From contig NC_044289.2 of assembly GCF_004027225.2 (NCBI RefSeq), forward strand, positions 11,417,567 through 11,481,566: a stretch of DNA of 64,000 nucleotides, in the 5' to 3' direction. The notes under the pieces were generated by a model. It made no database searches and had not been told where the DNA came from. It was given only the letters and a program-made list of their open reading frames with translations. Both the position numbers and the translations under genes were made by a program. Source of the DNA: Strigops habroptila. Taxonomy: Eukaryota > Chordata > Aves > Psittaciformes > Psittacidae. Each line of letters begins with the position of its first letter. Position 1 is the stretch's first letter. Positions 26,561 to 39,076 of the stretch are shown here, piece after piece.

Positions 26561-27817
26561 TACAGACAGACCTGTAGGTGCCCCCAGGATGGAGGCAGGC
26601 CCCTGCCGTTGGATAGAGGTGCCCCCGCTATAAGGACAGCACCTCGCTGTGTAGCGGTACCCGCAGTAGACAGACACACCGGTATAAAGCCACTTCTCCC
26701 ATATAGTTATCCCAGTATGGAGACACACACCCCCCACCACCACCCTCTTGTGTAGAGGGTGCCTCTCAGTACAGAAACAGACCTGTCCCTTTTCTACAGG
26801 CGCCCCCAGACAGAGCTCTTGGAAGGACTGCTGTAACTGTTCGGGCTCCTCTCATAGATCCCAATCAGCGCAGGGCCGTGCCGGTGCGGCGGGGCCACGG
26901 GAGGAGATTACTTGCTTGGGCTGCGATTTGTGCCATGGTTTCCTACTAATAGTCCCATGTAGATTTTAGGCTTCTCAACCCCGCCGGGGAGGCTCTCCAT
27001 GATGGCTTTCGTCCTCAATGCGCTCACCTGGTAAGTCAGCAACTAGCTGGAGCTCCTGTGTTTTGTTCTTTCTTAACATTAAGAGAATTCAGCATCTCCT
27101 GAAAGCCCTGTGCCTGGCTGAGCATGTCTCTTGAGGGCAGCTGGGAGCTTCTCCCGACTCCCGGGAGCCTGGATAAGTTATTTCATTTCACTGCCTCAGC
27201 TTCCCAGCTGGCAATGAGATTTGCTTCTGTGAGAGATTTTACTGGAAGTTAGAATTAACGGATGTCAGCAAATGCTTATCTATAAGCAAGAATGTATTTT
27301 GCCCCTGCCACTGGGCAGAAATTCTGGATTTAAAAATTACTGCCTCATTCCCTACATTAAAAGCTCATTTCCCTGCCATCATATAATTAAAAAGCTGTAA
27401 GCATTTAAGTCTTGCTGCAGCAGCCAGGAGAAAGGTCAGGAGCAACCTATCCTTAAAACATTTGAGAAGTTTCAAACCAGCTAAATAACCTGCAGTGACA
27501 ACTGCTGATAGCTCTTGCTATATCCCCTTTTCCAGAGGCATGGCAGAGTTTATTAATCTCCGTGTTTATTTTGCAGTGCTCTGGGCTTGCTGTACTTCAT
27601 CCGCCGAGGAAAGCAGTGCCTGGATTTCACAGTCACAGTTCACTTCTTCCACCTTCTGGGCTGCTGGATTTATAACTCGCACTTTCCCTCCACCCTGACG
27701 TGGTGGCTGGTGCACATCGTGTGCACCGCGCTGATGGCTGCCATCGGGGAGTACCTCTGCATGAGGATAGAACTCAGAGAAATCCCCCTCAATTCTGCCC
27801 CCAAATCCAATGTATAG
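26325..27817 (+). CDS. SYS1: SYS1 Golgi trafficking protein, three coding exons
   Basis: SYS1 is a four-pass Golgi membrane protein that recruits the ARF-like GTPase ARFRP1 and so helps place GRIP-domain tethers at the trans-Golgi. Coding exons are 26325-26486, 26963-27030 and 27577-27817, joined at GT-AG sites in frame. The product is 156 residues, the same length as human SYS1. It begins MAAQFRSYVWDP, has ILGFSTPPGRLSMM at the exon 2 start and ALGLLYFIRRGKQCLDFTV in exon 3, and ends EIPLNSAPKSNV; all of these match the mammalian protein closely. Hydrophobic stretches at about residues 13-40, 66-86, 95-112 and 118-138 give four membrane segments. It is transcribed away from SDC4, as in human. 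Confidence 0.97.
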
Positions 27818-28401
27818 ACTCGCTCTGGCAACAACATGCTGCATTATGTTATTGTTTTCAGCACAAGTGCATATAATGCCCAAGAATCATCACTGAAGAA
27901 GCACAGCAGGTCTGTTTAGACTTGGGTGGGGTTTTTTTGTGGGGATCTTGGTGACTGCATGAGTGTGAGCATCTCCTCTGGCCTCAGTCGACAACAGGGG
28001 AAGAACAGATGTTTATTTTGCTAACACAAAGCATTTAATGACTGTATGGCAAGTGTGCTCTTAAACTCTTCACTCATGAGACTGTTCAAAGCCAGGTAGC
28101 AAAACTTGATGCGTGAGGAGCATCTGGAACTAAACATGGGAGTGCCCTGTATGGGTAATGCAACGGTCAGCTCTTCTTGGGGGAGCTGCACAGTGAGCAG
28201 CAAGGCTGGGAGCTGTTACTTCCAACCTTTGGTTGGGAAAAAAGTCAAAGTGAACAAATGGGGAGAAAGGAAATAGTTGTACTTACCCAAATCACCAGCT
28301 GAGACCCTAAATAACCTATAATGTTGGATGGTTGTTTGCTGTTTCCATGTTTAATACATAGATATGTCAGACAGCAGTTTGCTGAAGAAATCTTTTATAA
28401 T

Positions 28402-28407
28402 AATAAA
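28402..28407 (+). promoter_or_regulatory. SYS1: SYS1 poly(A) signal
   Basis: AATAAA about 585 bases after the SYS1 stop codon, followed by a GT-rich stretch (TGTTGCTGTGAGCGTGTTAC). This makes 27818 to about 28425 the 3' UTR. Confidence 0.75.
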
Positions 28408-28429
28408 AATATTATGTTGCTGTGAGCGT

Positions 28430-31400
28430 GTTACGGTTCTCCTGGGAAGCTGAGCTCTTCAAGGACACCATGAGTGTCTGTATCATGGCAACAGAAGGAT
28501 ACAGCCAGAGAACACGTGACTGTAAGATGCCCACTCTCTAGGACACAAAAATTCCTACAATAACTGTTTCATACCTCTGCTCCAAAATGAAGACATCAGC
28601 GAGGGCTGTGGTGGAAGTCAGCAGCATAACCCTCGCTTCAGGAGGAGTGTTGGCAGTCCAGGGTCTCCACATGTTCAGCCCGAGGCTGGAGCTGTCCTGG
28701 GGTCATGCTGCTCTCTGGCAGGCTGCAGAAGTCTAGCAACAGATCTGATCTGGCAGGGGTGATGTTTAGTTAAATGAAACACTGCTGCTTGTTTCTCAGA
28801 ATAACAGGATGTGCCTTTATTTAGAGGCACTTCAAATAAGCATAACCTGTGGGCAGGCAAGGACACCACCTTACTGCCAAGGGGCCAGAGCTGGATGGTT
28901 CCTCCAGATCCTGCAGACCTGTATCCTGCCTGGTTTCCACTGAGGGCCAGTTTGTGCAATCCCAAATGAGGGCAAACCCACTTCTGAAGACAGATTTTTC
29001 TTCTGTGCAGCATCTTGCTGCAGTAACTTTCTTTTGTATAAGTGTTAATTTGAGCGAGTTATTTGCTAATTCACCTTGTTGAAAAGTGGTGGGATGATTT
29101 GAGATGCACAAGTTGATAAGCTCTTTGAAGCTGCTCTTTTGGCTTTTGTTACTGGGGGAGCTGTATTTCAATTCCTGCTCTCCTATTCAGATCCTGTAAA
29201 TTAAGGCAGGATAACATCCTGATGTTTTAAATACTTGGCAGGTCTGCTGCAGAGGAGGACTGCCGGTTACACTTGTTTAAGATAGAACTTTTTTTACACC
29301 CTGGGATTTCGCCAGGATCTTTTCCTGACCAAAAGCCTCTTTAAGCACAGTTTGAATCTTTCAGAGGGAAGACTTGATGCAAGTTTCTTCCTGGGCAGGA
29401 GCCAGCGCTTGCTGGAGGAACACCCAGAGGTCACTTCCTAGGGCTTCCCCTGCAGTTCTGCTGCGCAGTCAGCAAGATACAGTTCATCCCTCCTCAAAAT
29501 CCGCTTGTTTCTCGTGCGTAAGGATACTTGCCTGGCTTCCAGTCACCTTCAGCCTGGATATAAACTGGACCTCCAGTAGGTGCCAGTATCTCCTTCAGAA
29601 AAGAGCAGTGAGCTGGGCGCGATTGGCATCGGGCAGAGCAAAGGGCACACTCAGCCTCGGGGCTGACAAGCACTGACTTGGCGTCAGTGGTATTTTAAGG
29701 CTCTTTCAGGGTCATTTTGTCCTCTCCTGCTTTTTGTTGCTATTCTTGAGAAATAGCCCCGCACAGGGAAAGTTTGCAGGTTTAGTTCAAGGTTCAACCC
29801 CACAGCACAGTGGAACTCCCGTCTTCTTCAACAGGGGTCTTAAGGCAAGTGCGAGCTGCAGGATTGATTACAGTGACTATGAGTGCAAGAGGGAAAGCCA
29901 CATTCATCCCATTTCTTAAAGGAGAATGGGCAGCTGATCCCAGAGCTGCTGTGACACTGTATGGAAAGGTGCTATCTTGGTTCCCCTGTAAGAACAGGCA
30001 CAAAAACTTTGGACCAAGGAACACCCCCTTACACCCTGAACACATGAGGTATGCTGTAAGTGCTTCAGCAGCCTCCATTGCAAGGCATGAAGTCTGGGTA
30101 CAGCTTTGTATCCAGAGAAACTCAGAGCCAGGCCATGAGAAGAATCCTTGACAAACGTGGATTTAACACCGAGGCTGTGGGACATCCCACAAGCTGCAGT
30201 GGCTCAGCACGAAGCATGCTGTGAGATCAGAAATGCTTTCTGAAAGTCTGCTGACTGCCTGTGAGGACTGAGTCTGTATATTACTTCTTTTTAAAGGAAA
30301 TCTACTGTAATTGTCACAGTCATAGGAGAAGTTGTGCTAAAACTAAAATACTGATCAAGGAGGGAACCTCTGAAATTCATCACTCCCATATTGAGACACC
30401 CAATTTACACTCACATGCTTTCACCTTTGGCTTAAAAAAACATAATCTGCTGCTTCAGACCAGAACGGTGGCAGATGGTCTTTGTTTCTTAATGAATCTT
30501 TGGGGTTTGTGTGCAATAGTTGAGGGATTTGCTTCCAGGGAAGATATGCCCCAACACCTGCTCTTCTTAGGGACAGCGGTAGTGTCAGCTATTTGCATCC
30601 ATGGGTCTGCAGAAAGACTTCTTGGAGATCTCTGCTGAGACTTTTATATTCCCCTTCCCCAAGGCTGTTTAGAAGTAGGAAAATTTTAACAGAGAGAAAG
30701 TTGCTAAATCCAAAGAGAAGCCAAGAGTTGTGGGATTTTGGGTGGCTGTGCTGACTTCTTTTCCTAAAGGCATTAAACACCTATTCTAAACAAGGAGCAG
30801 GTACAGCATTTGGATCCAAAAGACTCCAGCCTCGGTTATGCACAGTACCCACCTGCTTCAGCTTTCTCCATCTCACACCACAGGTAGGAGACGAGAGAAT
30901 GGGGAGTGGGGAACAGGATCAAAGAGCACACACTGCTGTTGGAATGGAATAAGAACAAAACCCAAAGTGTTTCCCTCCAGGTTTTGCAGTGCTCTGCTTT
31001 ACCCTTTCTCCACTACTTCCCGTAAGACTTTGGGCCTGAGATGCCAAGTACATCAGTAACAGCTCTGTTGTCTCTAGAGTGCTCAGATGCCTCATGTTGA
31101 AGTGCTGTTTGAACACCAACTGCTCCTCCCTGAATTGTTTCTTGGAATTTGCCTCAATTTATTCACTCCCTCCTGCTGCTGCGGGAGCAGAGTTAAATGA
31201 TAGGGAAACTAGAAGGAAGAACATGTGAATGCCAAGTGAGAGCAGCATGACCCAACACCACTATTGGCAGGAAGATCCTTTGCTGTAGAAGCTTGCCCAC
31301 ATGCCTATAACACATCCAGTGGGATCTCTGGAACTAGCAGGGCCTCAGATTGCCTGCTCACACTGTAAAGCACATTTTCTTCAGGATTTGGGACACCATT

Positions 31401-32060
31401 TCAGAATGTCCTTATTTATGGGTGGTGGCATGTACTGCTGTGCCCACTCCCATGGTGAGCAGTGCTCAAACCATCAGCACAAGGTCCTTGTTCAATGTTT
31501 CTCAGGAGCATGAGGAGCCATGAGCGTGCCCAGCTCCGCACAGGGCGGACAAAGACAAAGCAAGTGCCCTGGGAAGGGGCCAAACAATCTGTGGAAACAG
31601 CCAAAATGATGTGTGAAAGGCAGCCTGAAATACTCTGCTAGGCATAGCTCCTGTAGGCTGTGCAGCCACACAGGGCACAGAGCTTCAGCAGCATCCTCAA
31701 ATGCTGAACTGCCTCGTAGTGCCCAATAATATTGTTGTGTTTTTCTGACAACCACTTGCAAGCACCTCTCTGTTGCAAATACTTTTGTGCTTGTACTGAA
31801 GCTGCAAAACTAACAATGCCCTGAGCTGCAAAGGAGACAAGAGAAGACTGTGCTATCAAACAAGAGCCAGGACAAATAACTTCTCCCATGCTGTAGGCTC
31901 TACAACAAACTTTAATACTCTGGAATTACACACTGGCACCCACATAGCTGCTTACAGGTACCTTGGGGAAAGCTTTAAAGCAGGAGATGCTATAAGTCTG
32001 CTCTGTCCTGCTAGCTTGACATTCTGTCGCCCCCAACCACCCTCACCCCCCCCCAAATAT
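28430..32060. other. Intergenic DNA between SYS1 and the neuritin-like gene
   Basis: No exon, repeat family or RNA gene is recognisable here. SYS1 and the neuritin-like gene converge on this stretch, so it holds only their 3' flanks. If the neuritin-like transcript uses a more distal poly(A) site, part of this is its 3' UTR. Confidence 0.5.
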
Positions 32061-32068
32061 TTTTGCCC

Positions 32069-32074
32069 TTTATT
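32069..32074 (-). promoter_or_regulatory. Candidate poly(A) signal of the neuritin-like gene
   Basis: AATAAA on the minus strand about 640 bases after the neuritin-like stop codon, the first such hexamer I noticed downstream. A more distal site is possible. Confidence 0.45.
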
Positions 32075-32714
32075 TCCTTAGAAAAGGGATTTACACATAA
32101 CACAGCAGTTACTCAGGAATCCAGATGCATGCAAGAGAAGAAGTCATGCACCTGTGATTAGGTACATGGGGATGCAGGGGTTTCACCACATCCTCAAATT
32201 AAAAGGGATAATACAGGGAGGCAAGGTCTCTTTTCTGCCTGTGACAGAACACACACCATCCCCTGCCCCTCACAAGTCAGTGGTAAAAATTCCCATCTTA
32301 GTTTTAGTGCCCAAATAAAAAACCTGGAGAGCTGATCTGGTGGAAAGAGTCAGCAAAGCAAACAGGTTTCCTTCCAGGAGCCACACAAGAATGCAAAAGC
32401 ATCCAGCGTTCAGAACCAACTTACCATTTTTCCCCAAATCCTCTGCCCCGTATCTACAAGTTCCCAAATTCTGCAGTCAGCCAGATCTGTCCCTGCCTTG
32501 AGGCAGACGGGGACAGGCCTTATTCCAAATTACAGAGAAACAGCAAATCCCAGGAGATGTTGCCGAGCTCTTCCATCTCTCACAGGTGCAGGATGGAGCC
32601 AAGTGTTCGCTGAGCGCTGCACAGTGTATTCCTCAAAGGTTTGGAAAAGCGATCAGGAAGATGCCACAACACATGCTGCCACCACCTTTGTTGTGATACT
32701 CACAGAGCTGCAGT

Positions 32715-35700
32715 TTATAAGTTCATCCAAGTAACAATGAGGGGGATGCCAAGGATTGAAACATTCGGAACACGGGTCCAGGCAAAGCTCTGGGCTGTGC
32801 TGGGGCTGCAGAGGTCAAACAAGCTGCCTTGAAATTTGATTTTCCGAGACTCTCTTCTCAGCATCTCCCAGATGGCTGCTGCTTCCTTCTGGCACTCCCA
32901 GAGTGCTGTCAGGGCACACGCATGAAATTCATCCCAGTACCTGCAGCCAGGGGAGACATGACACCATCAGCCCATCTTGCACAGCAGCAAGATGCCAAGC
33001 AGGGTCCTGCTGTCACCTGTGTTTTGTGCAAGCATCCCAGACTATCCATCCTCTCCATTGTCTCCCAGAGCATCTTGGCTAAAACTCCAAACCTCAGAAC
33101 ACACAAATTATTTCATGCCTTTTTCCTCGTTCTCTGGAAGTCAATAAAATCCATTATTTTCCATCAATAAAGTTTCCCTTTGACACCAAGCACCCCAAGT
33201 ATCTAAAACAGGCTGCAAACAAAGGCACAGGGTGTTTCATTGATAGCTTTCTCCAAGCTGAGCCAAGGGTGAAATACGAGCACAAATCAAGTAGAAGGAC
33301 AACAGCTCCTGCAGACCATCACAGCTTTGTAACTAAGGTATGGGCAGGAGCAGGAGTTATTCACTGTGTTCTCATCTGACACATCTCCATTTATCTGCTG
33401 GGTGTTACCCTGCACGAGCAGAAGCCATTCAGTGGGAAAGAGGCTCTTGGAGAGCACCAGAGAAATACAAGACAGGCAAAGATAACCCATGGCCCTGTGG
33501 GAATAAACCGGGAGCTGCTCACTGTGGACCCCCTTGGCTGCATCCCCTGGGATTGAAATTTGGGTATTTTTTCAGATCCAGAGCTAGAACTAGGTAAGGA
33601 AAAGCCCTGGCAGAAATGGGGCTGAAAACCACGGCTCCCAAGATGACTGTCCCAGGAGGGGCACAGTGAACCCCACTGGTCCAGCACACTGGGGCCTGCC
33701 AAGGCTTTATCCTCTCCCCGAGCTCCTTCCTTACCTTTGGTACAGAAGCATGGTGGCACTGAAGAAGCTGGTTTTGAGCCGTTTCCATCGAGCCCATGGG
33801 TGTCAAGCTGAGCATGCAGGGGTGGACTCTGGCTGTCCAGGGACAAGGACAGCAGGTACCGGGCTGCACCATGTCCCCTCACATGGTGTGGGGAGCAGCA
33901 GAACAGGTACCCCACCTGATTAGGTTTTTTTGGGGAGGATTAGACTCCATACCAGACTCCCCAGAGGCTGCTCTGGGTGCTGTTATGTGACAGGGAGGGC
34001 AGCCACAGCCTGGCAGGTTGCTGCGTGCACACCAGTGTGTCCATAAGTCCTGACACAGCTGAATTCACAGCCAAAGTCTCTGTTTAGTAGGTACAAACCC
34101 ACAAAATAGAACAGCAGGAACCTCAAAGTTTCAGACAATGTCACAGGCCATCCTCCCCTCTGGAAGTGGTTCTCCTCCAAAACAAAGACTTCCCCAAGGG
34201 ACAGATAAGGCTCCACGCCACGCTTGCCACTAACCTTCCCCCTATGACTTCCCCCAAGAAACCTGTTTCTTTTACCTGGAAAGAGCTTTGCAAAAGCATC
34301 TTTCTATTGCAGCTTCTTTGGAGCAACACCAGGGCAAGAGGCAGGGACCAGCCATGGGCAGCACCCCTGAGTCCCAGCCAGCACCCCAGCCTCTGCCAGC
34401 CCCTGCCCTCCCTCCACCTCTGTTTTCCTGTCCCCCCCCTTTGCTGGGGCTGGGCACCACCTCTGGTCTATAATCTACCTGCAACTGGGGACTGCCTAGA
34501 GGACAGGAGCAATTGCTCTGCCACCTTCCCTGTGCCACCCCTTGGAAAGGAGATGCAGCCAAGCAGGGACCCTGCACATGGTTGAGGGCTGCTCAGTTTT
34601 GACCCAAGTGCCCTGTGCAGGACATGACAGGCAGACCCCAGCCCTCTGCTTAGTTTTCCTCCCGGGGCTTACGTCAGAACACCAGCTGTGAAGGAGTTCA
34701 TTAAACTGAGCCACTGTGGCAGAATAAATGTCCCCAGATAATGAGAAAAGCTGGTGCCAACCCAGGTAACCTCCTGCACTCGCACCCGACCTGCGGCCAT
34801 GGCAGAAGGCAGCTCTGCCAAGTGAGAGTTAAAACCTCTCGGGCAAAGGATGGCTGGGGGCTGGTGAAGGGGGATGACAGCTCCTGCATGGTTCTGCTGT
34901 CAGCCAGGATGGCAATTCCCAGCGTTTCACCCTTCACAGCCTCCATCTGCTCTGCCAGGCAGGCTGCAGGCACCCCACCCCGGCTCCCAGCTCTGCATCC
35001 ATCCCTCTCCCACACTCCCGGACAGGGGGCCATGGCAGGAAAGCAGACAGCAGGGGAGAAGGCTGAGGGTTAAAGATTAATAATTCAGAAATATTTCCTG
35101 GCAGGAAGCTGGGACATCAGCAACCTTTTCCTCCAGCCACAGCAAGCCTGGCTAGCCATGCACCAGGACCAGTGGGAGAAGCTGCCATGTCCCAGAGTGC
35201 AGTGCCCCAGCCCTGCCAGCGGGGAAGATCCCAGGACCTGTTCTGTGGTTGTTAGTGCCCCAGAGCCTGTAAAAAACTTCAACTCACACATTTCATGTGA
35301 GCTTTAGCAGAGGAATCACCCTCCAGCAGCCGGCCACAGTGCATGGTGCACTGCATGCTCAGTTGTTTCCTAATACCAGGAAGCCACATTTCCACATAAA
35401 AGTATGTATCCCAAACCAGAGCAGTTCCCATTTCAACCCTGCCTTCAGTCATGTCCCATGGAGTCTGTTCCTCCTGAGCTAGGACTGTCCCTTGGAGATG
35501 GGGGAATAGAGCAGGCCACAGCCAACCTTTCACTTGCCAGACATGTCTGCTGGCAGGGGAACGCACGAACAAAATACATTTAAAAATAACGGGGGGTAGT
35601 TAGCTTTCCATTCTCCTTGAGCAAAAGAGTTTTGTTGAAGTGTTTTTCACGCTGGGGGACCCTCCACTAGCCTCAGCAGCATCAACCCACCAGCCTCCAC

Positions 35701-37326
35701 CAACTGCCCCATCCCGGATGCCCCTGTCCTGCCGCAGCCCCATCCACACCAACCAGCTCTGCCTGCTCCAAGGAGCGCATCCAGAGCCTCCATCCCATAG
35801 CTGAGGGTGATGCCTTCCCCTGCAGACCAGGGCAGCTTAGAAAGCCTGACCCACAGGGCACTGCACCCTCTGCCTCACCCTGGCAGGATTCTACCACCCC
35901 AAGGCGTGTAGATTTTCCTTTAATTACTGTCTGCATTTCCTTAAATCTCCTTTTCACTGCTCACAACTCACTGCTGGAGACATGGAGCTGCCTCCATTTA
36001 TCTCCACAAACATTTTCTATCCACCTTTCCCTTGCCCGCACTTCCCACCCCAGCCTCGCTGCTTCTGCTTTTCAAGCAGACCTTTCCCCAGACCTGCCCC
36101 ACACCACCCCTCCTTACCCAGTTCCACTAGGATTGCTGTGCTGATTAATGTCCTCCCAACGCTCTGACCTTGGGGCACTTGCTACAAACTCACCAAAACC
36201 GGGGGAGGGGCAAATTCCAGACAGAAGGATGAGGGCTCTCAGCAGGGAGATACAGGGCTTGGTTTGGGCAGCAGGATCCAACTGGACACTGGGTGCAGGC
36301 TGCTCCCGGCTGGACCCCAGGACACCTCAGCCATGGGTGAGTTGCTGGATGAAACCAGGGTCCGAGGGAGACTTCTCAGGGGAGCAGAAAGGGTTGGATG
36401 CCACCAGTCCTGCTCCTCCTGGCTGCAGGGGTGAAGGAGGTTGCACAATGAAACCTGGGGGCTGGATCTATTGCCGGGCTGGAGCTGAGCAGCAGATGGG
36501 TGGATGGAGCCCACCAGCTCTGACTGAAACTAGAGCAAGTTGGGGAGTGCATGTGCATGAATGGCTGGGATCTGGCAGGGCAGGGGAAGACTTCAGACAG
36601 CAGCACCTGACCCAGGGGCAATGCCCAAAAGCCACACTGGCCATGTGCTGTAGATAACCCCAGAGGTGGGACATGCAGGAGGTCCCAGCATGAGGCTGTA
36701 CTCACCCACAGACTCGGTGCAACCCCTGCAGCTCGATGCCATCTGCCTCTTCATACGTAGCCATGTTTTCCCCCAGCTTGACGACGCATTCCGAGAAGCC
36801 TTGGTAAATGTTGGTGCAGGCAGTGCCTGATGCCAGCAGCACGGCAAGGTGCCCTGCAGCCACCGAGGGGTCAGTGTGAGCACCCAGACCTCTGGGGACA
36901 GAGCCCACCTCCTTCCCGCGGTGACCTGGGCAGACCTGGACCGACACAGTGCCAGTGCCACCCAGGCACGATGAACCCCCCCCCTTTCACTTGGGACACA
37001 CACGACCCATCCCTCACCCATCCCCAGCCCTGCCTGCAAGTGCAGAGAGCCTAAAAGAGCCGCTCTGTCAGGGCAGGGAGCCCACGCGGGGACAGCCCGG
37101 GTACCGAAGCACCAGCACGCCGGGCAGAGGGCAGCTCAGCACCGGCAGTCAGAACCCACCGGGGAGAGACACACGGCACCGGCCCCGAGAGGATGTAAGG
37201 AGAGAAGGAAAAGGAAGGGAACCCGCATCACACTCCGGATACTACTTGGGAAGCGGCCCCGACTCCCCCCCAGGCAGCCTTACCCATGGCGAGAAGCAGC
37301 ACTGCCGTACCCCGCCGCTGCTCCAT
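32715..37326 (-). CDS. Neuritin-family protein, three coding exons
   Basis: Neuritins are small GPI-anchored proteins of neurons and other cells that promote neurite growth. Coding exons are 37284-37326, 36706-36853 and 32715-32940. Phases 1 and 2 join cleanly at GT-AG sites to give 138 residues (NRN1 has 142). Residues 1-26 form a hydrophobic signal peptide. Six cysteines at about 27, 37, 63, 72, 80 and 108 follow the neuritin pattern, with the motifs CTNIYQGFSEC, VKLGENM, YWDEFHAC and QGSLFDLC. The last 25 residues are hydrophobic (VSILGIPLIVTW), consistent with a GPI signal, though that is weaker evidence. IYQGF-EC and EAAA-WE resemble NRN1L, while YW-(E/D)-FH and QGSLF resemble NRN1, so it may be a separate paralog; I give no symbol. 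Exon 2 also appears in decayed form in each array unit to the right. Confidence 0.9.
32941..36705 (-). other. Intron 2 of the neuritin-like gene
   Basis: A 3.8 kb intron without further exons that I can recognise. The part at about 36232-36300 (TTGGTTTGGGCAGCAGGATC and neighbours) is closely matched inside every unit of the tandem array. Confidence 0.7.
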
Positions 37327-37680
37327 CCCTCCGCGGCTCCAGCCCTGCTCCCGCCGCTGCCGGTACCCCCATAGCTGACAGCGCTGCCTGCCCGCCTACG
37401 CAGGGAGGGCGCCCGACCCAAAGCACCGATAATGAGCGGCTCAGGATAATTAATTAAGGAGGGGGCTGGGCCGCGGCTAACGAGCACCTGGGGGCAGCCC
37501 CGTACCCACACCCACACACACACACCCCCCGCCGCTCCCTGGGTCCTGCACCCTTGGATCTCGCAGCATCACTTCCCCTCGGGACTCACTGCCAGTGCCT
37601 GCAGTTCCCCATGCCCCGTACCCCACATCCAGGGCACCATGGGCCCCATAGCACCCCTTCGAACGCAGGGCAAGGATTCA
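37327..37680 (-). promoter_or_regulatory. Upstream region of the neuritin-like gene
   Basis: G+C-rich, CpG-containing DNA just 5' of the first coding exon. It includes an isolated A/T element (GATAATTAATTAAGG, near 37445-37459) that fits a homeodomain site and contrasts with its surroundings. A C/A-rich tract lies at 37506-37528. The start site is not visible. Confidence 0.4.
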
Positions 37681-38015
37681 TAGAGTCACAAAATGGTTTG
37701 GGTTGGAAGGGATCTTAAACGTCATCCAGTTCCAACCCCCTGCCACAGGCAGGGACACCTTCCACTAGAGCAGGTTGCTCCAAGCCCCTGTGTCCAACCT
37801 GGCCTTGAACACTGGCAGGGATGGGGCAGCCACAGCTTCTCTGGGCACCCTGTGCCAGCGCCTCAGCACCCTCACAGGGAAGAACTTCTTCCTTATATCT
37901 AATCTCAGTCTCCGTTGTGTCAGTTTAAAGCCATTCCCCCTTGTCCTATGCCTAGATGCCCTTGTCAAAAATCCCTCTCCAGCTTTCTTGTAGCCCCCTT
38001 TGATCTCTTTAATGG
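37678..38015 (-). mobile_element. CR1 LINE 3' end between neuritin-like gene and array
   Basis: CACAAAATGGTTTGGGTTGG, then the reverse-complement CR1 3' UTR and ORF2 end (minus-strand pattern [10 protein letters not shown]…RWHRVPREAV). It sits between the intact neuritin-like gene and the first array-like sequence. Confidence 0.9.
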
Positions 38016-38494
38016 CACAGAGCAAAGCAATGCAGGACGTGAAGAAAAGAGCTGAGCGTGCATCACTTCAAAACAATAGACACCAGCACCTACAGCAACA
38101 AAGCATTTGCCCCTGATCCAGGCACCAGCCATTCCCAAGGCTGTCATGGCCTCTAGAGCATTAGTTATTAGTTATTAAGCATTATTAGTTATGGGGCAAG
38201 ATCCCGCCTCTTGCCCCATGAGTCCCTTTTTCTCCAGCAGGAAGGTTTCATGGCTGCTTTGATGGCATCGCTGCAGGCATTGGCCATAACAGAACTCACT
38301 CATAGCTGGTGACAGCTTTGGTGTTGGGGGCACCACTCCCCACCAGCCCACAAATTCTGCTGCTTTGTGGGGTTACCACCTAGCACCCATCTCTGCACAG
38401 ACATAAGATAAACAAATATCCCAATTCTGTGTGTTAATCGGCTATGAGCACACCGGGTGATGAACCCTGATTTTGGGACAACACCTGGGACGGT
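38016..38494. other. Unassigned DNA before the array
   Basis: No gene seen. There is a short TTAGTTATTAAG-type duplication near 38160-38190. Otherwise the sequence is unlike the array that follows. Confidence 0.4.
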
Positions 38495-38720
38495 TGGTGC
38501 AAGCACCCCTCCAACCCCGGGAACCCAGAGTAAGTGGGAATAACACTGCCAAGGTAGCATGTGTTCAAAGAAAATGCAAAGAGAACGTGGGTCAGAAAAC
38601 ATAAGAAAACTATTTACGGAAAAAGAAAACGACACAATAAACAACAACTCCTCTTCAAAGCTACCTTCCCACACTGGAAAGTCCCCGTTTTGATCAGCCC
38701 TGAAAAGAAGCAAATCCCTG
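38495..38720 (-). pseudogene. Diverged relic of the array unit's 3' UTR
   Basis: The run GGGAACCCAGAGTAAGTGGG, then GCAAAGAGAACGTGGGTCAG, then a CAACAAC-rich tract, is plainly related to the 3' UTR end of the array gene (compare 39252-39400). It is much more diverged than the units are from each other. It then joins directly to the neuritin-derived segment at about 38735, skipping the gene body, so it is a deleted, old edge copy. Confidence 0.65.
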
Positions 38721-38974
38721 CACGATTGCACCAGCAGGTGACCCTGGCACCCACTGCAGCCCCCCCAAACTCTGGTATCCAAAACCAGCTACAGCCCCAG
38801 ACCCTCTTCCCACCCTGCGGGATCAGAAGCAAGGGTCTCACAGGGAGGAAGGGAGGCAGGGAGGTAAAAGGCTTGGTTTGGGAAGGAGAATAAAACAGGG
38901 TGCTTGGTGCAGGCTGCTCCCTGCAACGACCTGGCCCTGGGCACACTGTGATTCTGTTATTCCATGACTGATTC

Positions 38975-39076
38975 CTCATATGTGGCCGTGTTTTCCCCCA
39001 GCTTGAGGAGCAGGCCGAGAAGTTTTGGTCAGCTCTGGCGCAGGCGGTGCCCAATGGCAGCACCAGACCAGGAGCG
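38975..39076 (-). pseudogene. Decayed neuritin exon 2, unit 1
   Basis: Matches exon 2 of the intact neuritin-like gene (36706-36853) through GCCTGCACC, the AAG..TTCTCGG-like stretch and AAGCTGGGGGAAAA. A one-base loss after the second exon cysteine shifts the frame, and the homology ends before the original donor site, so it cannot encode neuritin. The flank at about 39085-39200 matches the gene's intron 1 (GAGAGCCTGAAAGAGCCGCT), and the flank at about 38840-38930 matches its intron 2. Confidence 0.85.

Noticed and set aside
26126-26755. Plus-strand 209-residue frame around SYS1 exon 1
   Set aside because: It lies in a different frame from SYS1 in a CpG island; such regions have few stop codons. 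The SYS1 frame is fixed by strong homology.
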